The notes under the pieces were generated by a model, which had not been told where the DNA came from, made no database searches, and saw only the letters and a program-made list of their open reading frames with translations. The position numbers were made by a program, and so were the translations under genes. From Tannerella sp. oral taxon 808 (GTDB lineage Bacteria > Bacteroidota > Bacteroidia > Bacteroidales > Tannerellaceae), in the NCBI GenBank assembly GCA_002890585.1, contig MIQB01000082.1, positions 1-8,710 of the forward strand: DNA of 8,710 nt. The letters run 5' to 3'. Positions 5,500-8,710 of this stretch are shown piece by piece (within the stretch, counting starts at the first letter, position 1; each line of letters opens with the position of its first letter).

Positions 5500-7845
5500 A
5501 TGAAGAGAAAGACAACCCTATTGACACTTATTGCGTGGTTTGCGGTCATTGCTTGGAGCCAGGTCGAGGCGCAGACGGCACGCATCACAGGCGTCGTGAT
5601 TGACGCCGCTAACGAAGAGCCGCTCATTGGTGCCAGCGCCTACATTGAGCAATTGAAGCGTGGCGAAGTGGCTGGGCGCAACGGTGAATTTACCCTCAAT
5701 GGCCTTCGTGCGGGCACCTACACCGTGCGCTTCGACTACATGGGCTACGAGAGCCACACTGAACAAGTCACCCTACGCGAGGGCGAGACACGTCGGCTGA
5801 AAGTGCGCCTCAAGGGCGAGTCTAAATCCCTCAGCGAGGTGGTGATCACGGCCAAGAGCGAGGCCCGACAGTTGCGCGAACAGGCCATGCCCGTCACGGT
5901 GCTTTCGGCCGATCAGTTGGCCGGATCGGTGAGCGATGTGAGCGACATCCTCACCAAGACGATGGGTGTCACCCTCCGCTCGCAGGGCGGCGTGGGCAGT
6001 GCCTCGCGCATCTCCGTCCGTGGTTTGGAAGGCAAGCGCATCGGTTTCTTTATCGATGAATCGCCCATGAACGACAACTCTGACTTTATTGACATCAACG
6101 ATATCCCCGTCAGTATGATCGAGCGGATTGAGATCTACAAGGGCGTCGTCCCGGCCAAGTTTGGCGGTTCGGCGATGGGCGGCGCTATCAACATCGTGCT
6201 CAAGGAATACCCGCCGCGCTACCTCGACCTCTCTTACGCCATCGAATCCTTCAACACTCACAAGGCTACGGCCGTCATCAAGCGCAACCTGGCCAACGCT
6301 GGTCTCGAGATCGGTGGCGGTGGCTTCTACACGCATTCTGACAACAACTACACGATGGAGTCGCCCTATCAGAAGGGGCTACTCATCAAACGCGATCACG
6401 ACCGCTTCAATTCGATGGCAGGTGCCATCGGCATCAAGGCGCGCAAGTGGTACTTCGACGAGCTGAAGATCAACCTTGAAGGCCTCATCAACAACAAGCA
6501 GATACAGGGTGTCTATTACAACATTCAGCATGCCCACAGCAAGTCGAAGGTAGGGGTCATAGAGTTGGAGCTCAAACGGAAGAACTTCCTCATCCCGGGG
6601 CTTGATCTCGACTTTAAGGGTGCCTCTGCCTTCTCGCGGTTCCATTTCATCGATACCGCCATGCACCGCTACGATTGGGACATGAAGCCCTACATCCCCG
6701 TCCACCCATTGGGTGGCGAGATGGGTTCGGCGCCGTCGTACAGCACGCTCGACAAGTTTCACGTCGGCACGAAGCTCAACTTGAACTACATCCTATCCGC
6801 CCAAAACGCCATCAACCTGAACGTGCTGCAGCAATACGCCAACGGTCACCCCAAGGACACCCTTAAGGATCGCGCGATGGGCTACAAGACGAACTACAGA
6901 AGCACCATGAACAGCCTCGTCGTCGGCCTGAGTTACGACTACAAGTCGAACAACGACCGCCTGCTCAACTCCCTCACCGGCAAGTACTACTTCTACTCCA
7001 TGAAGACCACCCTGCGCGAAGTCTTCGGCCGGCATGAGGAGATCCCCATCAACCTCGAAAAGCATTATTGGGGCATCAGCGACGCCCTGCGCTACCGCTT
7101 TACACCCGAATGGATGGGCAAGGCCTCCGTGGCTTACGAGGTGCGCACCCCGACCGAAAACGAACTCATCGGCGATGGCTACCTCCTCTCCCCTTCGGGC
7201 GACCTCCGGCCCGAGCGCGGCGTCAACGTGAACCTCGGTACGCTCTGGGACAAGCGCATACCGAACGGCATCCTCCAGTTGGAGGTCAACCTCTTCGGCA
7301 ACTATCTCCGCGACATGATCCGCCAGACGCAGAACTACGTCCAGACGCGCTACGAGAACTTCGGCGAAATGCGCACCCTCGGAGCCGAGGCCGAGGTGAA
7401 GGCCGACGTCTTGCCCTGGCTTTACGGTTACGCCAACGTGACCTACCAAGACCTTCGCGACGTTCGCGAATATGAACCCGATAGCAAGGCTCCCAACCCC
7501 ACCAAGGATCTGCGCATCCCGAACGTCCCCTACTTCTTAGCCAACGCCGGCTTGGAGTATCACCGCGAGAACCTCTTCGGCACGAAGCGCACCAACACGC
7601 GCCTCTTTGCCGACGCCTCCTTCGTAGAGGAATACTTCTACGACTTCGAGCAGAGCATCCACCAAGAGCGCCACATCCCGCGCTCCATGCGCCTCGACCT
7701 TGGGCTGGAATACAGCCTCATGGACGGCCGTATCATCCTCTCCGGCAAGGTGGGCAACGCCACCGCCGCCAAGCTCTTCAGTGAGTTCAACTATCCGCAG
7801 CCCGGGCGCACCTATTCCCTCCGCCTGCGCTACGTACTCAAGTGA
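5500..7845 (+). CDS. TonB-dependent outer-membrane receptor (XusA-like)
   Basis: The protein has 781 residues. A signal peptide spans about 1-24 (MKRKTTLLTLIAWFAVIAWSQVEA, cleavage before QTARITG, shown here only to locate it). A carboxypeptidase-regulatory-like domain follows (about 28-107, ending in VTLREGETRRLKVRL). LSEVVITAK (111-119) matches the usual TonB-box region. The plug domain (about 120-235) contains RISVRGLEGKRIGFFIDE, MIERIEIYKGVVPAKFGG and GGAINIVLKEYP. The rest is a beta-barrel rich in alternating aromatic strands, closing with YSLRLRYVLK. It imports a ligand across the outer membrane using TonB energy. A DUF4374-like lipoprotein follows after 12 bp, the arrangement of the XusA/XusB siderophore system, so ferric-siderophore uptake is the favoured role. 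Length and domains are complete; the substrate is inferred. Confidence 0.92.
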   Translation: MKRKTTLLTLIAWFAVIAWSQVEAQTARITGVVIDAANEEPLIGASAYIEQLKRGEVAGRNGEFTLNGLRAGTYTVRFDYMGYESHTEQVTLREGETRRLKVRLKGESKSLSEVVITAKSEARQLREQAMPVTVLSADQLAGSVSDVSDILTKTMGVTLRSQGGVGSASRISVRGLEGKRIGFFIDESPMNDNSDFIDINDIPVSMIERIEIYKGVVPAKFGGSAMGGAINIVLKEYPPRYLDLSYAIESFNTHKATAVIKRNLANAGLEIGGGGFYTHSDNNYTMESPYQKGLLIKRDHDRFNSMAGAIGIKARKWYFDELKINLEGLINNKQIQGVYYNIQHAHSKSKVGVIELELKRKNFLIPGLDLDFKGASAFSRFHFIDTAMHRYDWDMKPYIPVHPLGGEMGSAPSYSTLDKFHVGTKLNLNYILSAQNAINLNVLQQYANGHPKDTLKDRAMGYKTNYRSTMNSLVVGLSYDYKSNNDRLLNSLTGKYYFYSMKTTLREVFGRHEEIPINLEKHYWGISDALRYRFTPEWMGKASVAYEVRTPTENELIGDGYLLSPSGDLRPERGVNVNLGTLWDKRIPNGILQLEVNLFGNYLRDMIRQTQNYVQTRYENFGEMRTLGAEAEVKADVLPWLYGYANVTYQDLRDVREYEPDSKAPNPTKDLRIPNVPYFLANAGLEYHRENLFGTKRTNTRLFADASFVEEYFYDFEQSIHQERHIPRSMRLDLGLEYSLMDGRIILSGKVGNATAAKLFSEFNYPQPGRTYSLRLRYVLK

Positions 7846-7857
7846 AACCTAATTCAT

Positions 7858-8710
7858 ATGTATAACAAGATGAAAACAACGAACGTATTCCGAATGGCAG
7901 GCCTTGCCATGCTTGCCGCAATGACCCTGACTTGGACAGGGTGTAAAAAAGACACACCGGAGCCCATCCCTACCCCGACTCCGACGCCCACCCCGACTCC
8001 GACGCCCACCCCGACTCCGACGCCGACCCCGACGCCCAGCGGTGCAAAGGGCGACGTGGCCGTCGTCTCCATGCTCACCAACCCCGACGGACAGTCCGGC
8101 ACCGCTTGGCTGCAACTCATCGACAGCATCGCGCCGCAGACGGTTAACAACTCGAAGGCGCGCCAGATCGGCTTCGGTATGCCCCCGATGGACGTGCTCG
8201 GCAACTACATCTTCACCATCCCGCAGTACGGCCAGTCGAACACCTTCACCAAGTGGGAACGCACCACCGGCGGTGCCCTTAATAAGGTGGCCGAATTAGA
8301 GCTGCCCGTCAACAGCATGGCTACCCACGGCCGCATCTACTCCGCCGAAAAGGGTTTCCTCAGCACGATGATCGGTAAGCTGCTCATCTTTAATCCCACC
8401 ACGATGAAGCTCACGGGCGAGATCAACCTCAGCGCCTATGCAGACAAAGGCGTGTCTGTGCCGCAGTTTGGTTCCCTCTTCTTCGACGGCGAAACGATGT
8501 ACGTCCCCCTTTGGCAGGTCAACGCCCAACGCATGCCTATCGGCGATCCCGGCATCGATATGCTGCTCATCGACCTGAAGACGAACAAGGTGATCAAGCG
8601 CATCAAGGAGCCGGCCTCGGGGCTCTCCAGCCTCGGCTACCCCTACGGTGTGCAGAAGAACGTCTTCAAGGATGAACAGGGCGACGTCTGCTTCATCGTG
8701 GTGGGATTAA
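7858..8710 (+). CDS. DUF4374-like surface lipoprotein (XusB-like), 3' end outside window
   Basis: The frame stays open from ATG at 7858 to the end of the window (284 complete codons). Another in-frame ATG at 7870 would remove four residues and may be the true start. The N-terminus is a lipoprotein signal (hydrophobic MAGLAMLAAMTLTW, then TGC, Cys29 as the lipidated residue) followed by KKD, an acidic-containing start compatible with surface export in Bacteroidota. A Thr-Pro linker (about 38-60) comes next. The folded part contains LGNYIFTIPQYGQSNTFTKWER and repeated strand-rich segments such as KLLIFNPTTMKLTGEINL and MLLIDLKTNKVIKRIKEP, as in a beta-propeller. The pattern fits DUF4374, the family of XusB, a siderophore-capturing partner of the TonB receptor XusA. 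The tight spacing to the receptor supports this. At least the C-terminal third is missing here, and the substrate is unproven. Confidence 0.8.
   Translation, partial: MYNKMKTTNVFRMAGLAMLAAMTLTWTGCKKDTPEPIPTPTPTPTPTPTPTPTPTPTPTPSGAKGDVAVVSMLTNPDGQSGTAWLQLIDSIAPQTVNNSKARQIGFGMPPMDVLGNYIFTIPQYGQSNTFTKWERTTGGALNKVAELELPVNSMATHGRIYSAEKGFLSTMIGKLLIFNPTTMKLTGEINLSAYADKGVSVPQFGSLFFDGETMYVPLWQVNAQRMPIGDPGIDMLLIDLKTNKVIKRIKEPASGLSSLGYPYGVQKNVFKDEQGDVCFIVVGL
7972..8037 (+). repeat. In-frame 18-bp tandem repeat encoding a Thr-Pro linker
   Basis: The unit ACCCCGACTCCGACGCCC is present at 7972-7989 and 7990-8007, once with a final G at 8008-8025, and partly at 8026-8037. It encodes eleven Thr-Pro pairs just after the lipidated cysteine. 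Each unit adds six residues, so copy-number change would alter linker length without breaking the frame. The linker probably holds the propeller away from the membrane. Confidence 0.9.

Noticed and set aside
7854..8204. Minus-strand open frame with a Gly-Val repeat
   Set aside because: The repeat is simply the complement of the Thr-Pro linker codons in the real lipoprotein gene.
1..8710. Insertion sequence, integrase, tRNA or phage features
   Set aside because: No transposase, recombinase or tRNA-like cloverleaf was recognised on either strand; the repeats found are short and non-coding.

Overview
The window is high-GC DNA (roughly 55-60% by eye) from a Bacteroidota bacterium, most likely a Bacteroidales member. 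The evidence is a TonB-dependent receptor with an N-terminal carboxypeptidase-regulatory-like domain, a surface-lipoprotein partner, promoter elements of the Bacteroidota type (TAnnTTTG), and no clear Shine-Dalgarno sequences. A GC-rich Tannerella- or Alistipes-like genome would fit, but the genus cannot be settled from the sequence alone.

Left part (139-5260, all on the minus strand, read right to left): five genes that look like one operon. In order of transcription they encode a cobalamin-binding-type radical SAM enzyme, a DarA-like flavodoxin-fold protein, a DarB-like ketosynthase III with an intact Cys-His-Asn triad, a small helix-turn-helix-like protein, and a BtrH-N-type acyltransferase or papain-fold protein. 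DarA and DarB together define dialkylresorcinol (flexirubin-type) biosynthesis, so this is best read as a compact resorcinol-type biosynthetic cluster. No carrier protein, ammonia lyase or aryl-polyene genes are in the window. The operon may continue past position 1, although a cluster of hairpins at 1-73 could mark its end.

The operon's two larger gaps hold unusual repeats. Five 23-bp units forming a row of hairpins lie between the ketosynthase and the small protein (1602-1723). A degenerate 8-bp repeat lies between the DarA-like gene and the ketosynthase (2901-2988).

Middle (5261-5499): a divergent promoter region. Each side carries the same TACATTTGCG sequence, which matches the Bacteroidota -7 element. 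A run of ten G residues (5315-5324) sits where the -33 element of the leftward promoter should be, so it is a possible phase-variable switch for the biosynthetic operon.

Right part (5500-8710, plus strand): a TonB-dependent receptor followed after 12 bp by a lipoprotein with a Thr-Pro repeat linker and a DUF4374-like, probably beta-propeller, domain. The lipoprotein runs off the window. The pair resembles the XusA/XusB xenosiderophore uptake system of Bacteroides. The two halves are transcribed away from each other, and nothing in the sequence proves that they work together.
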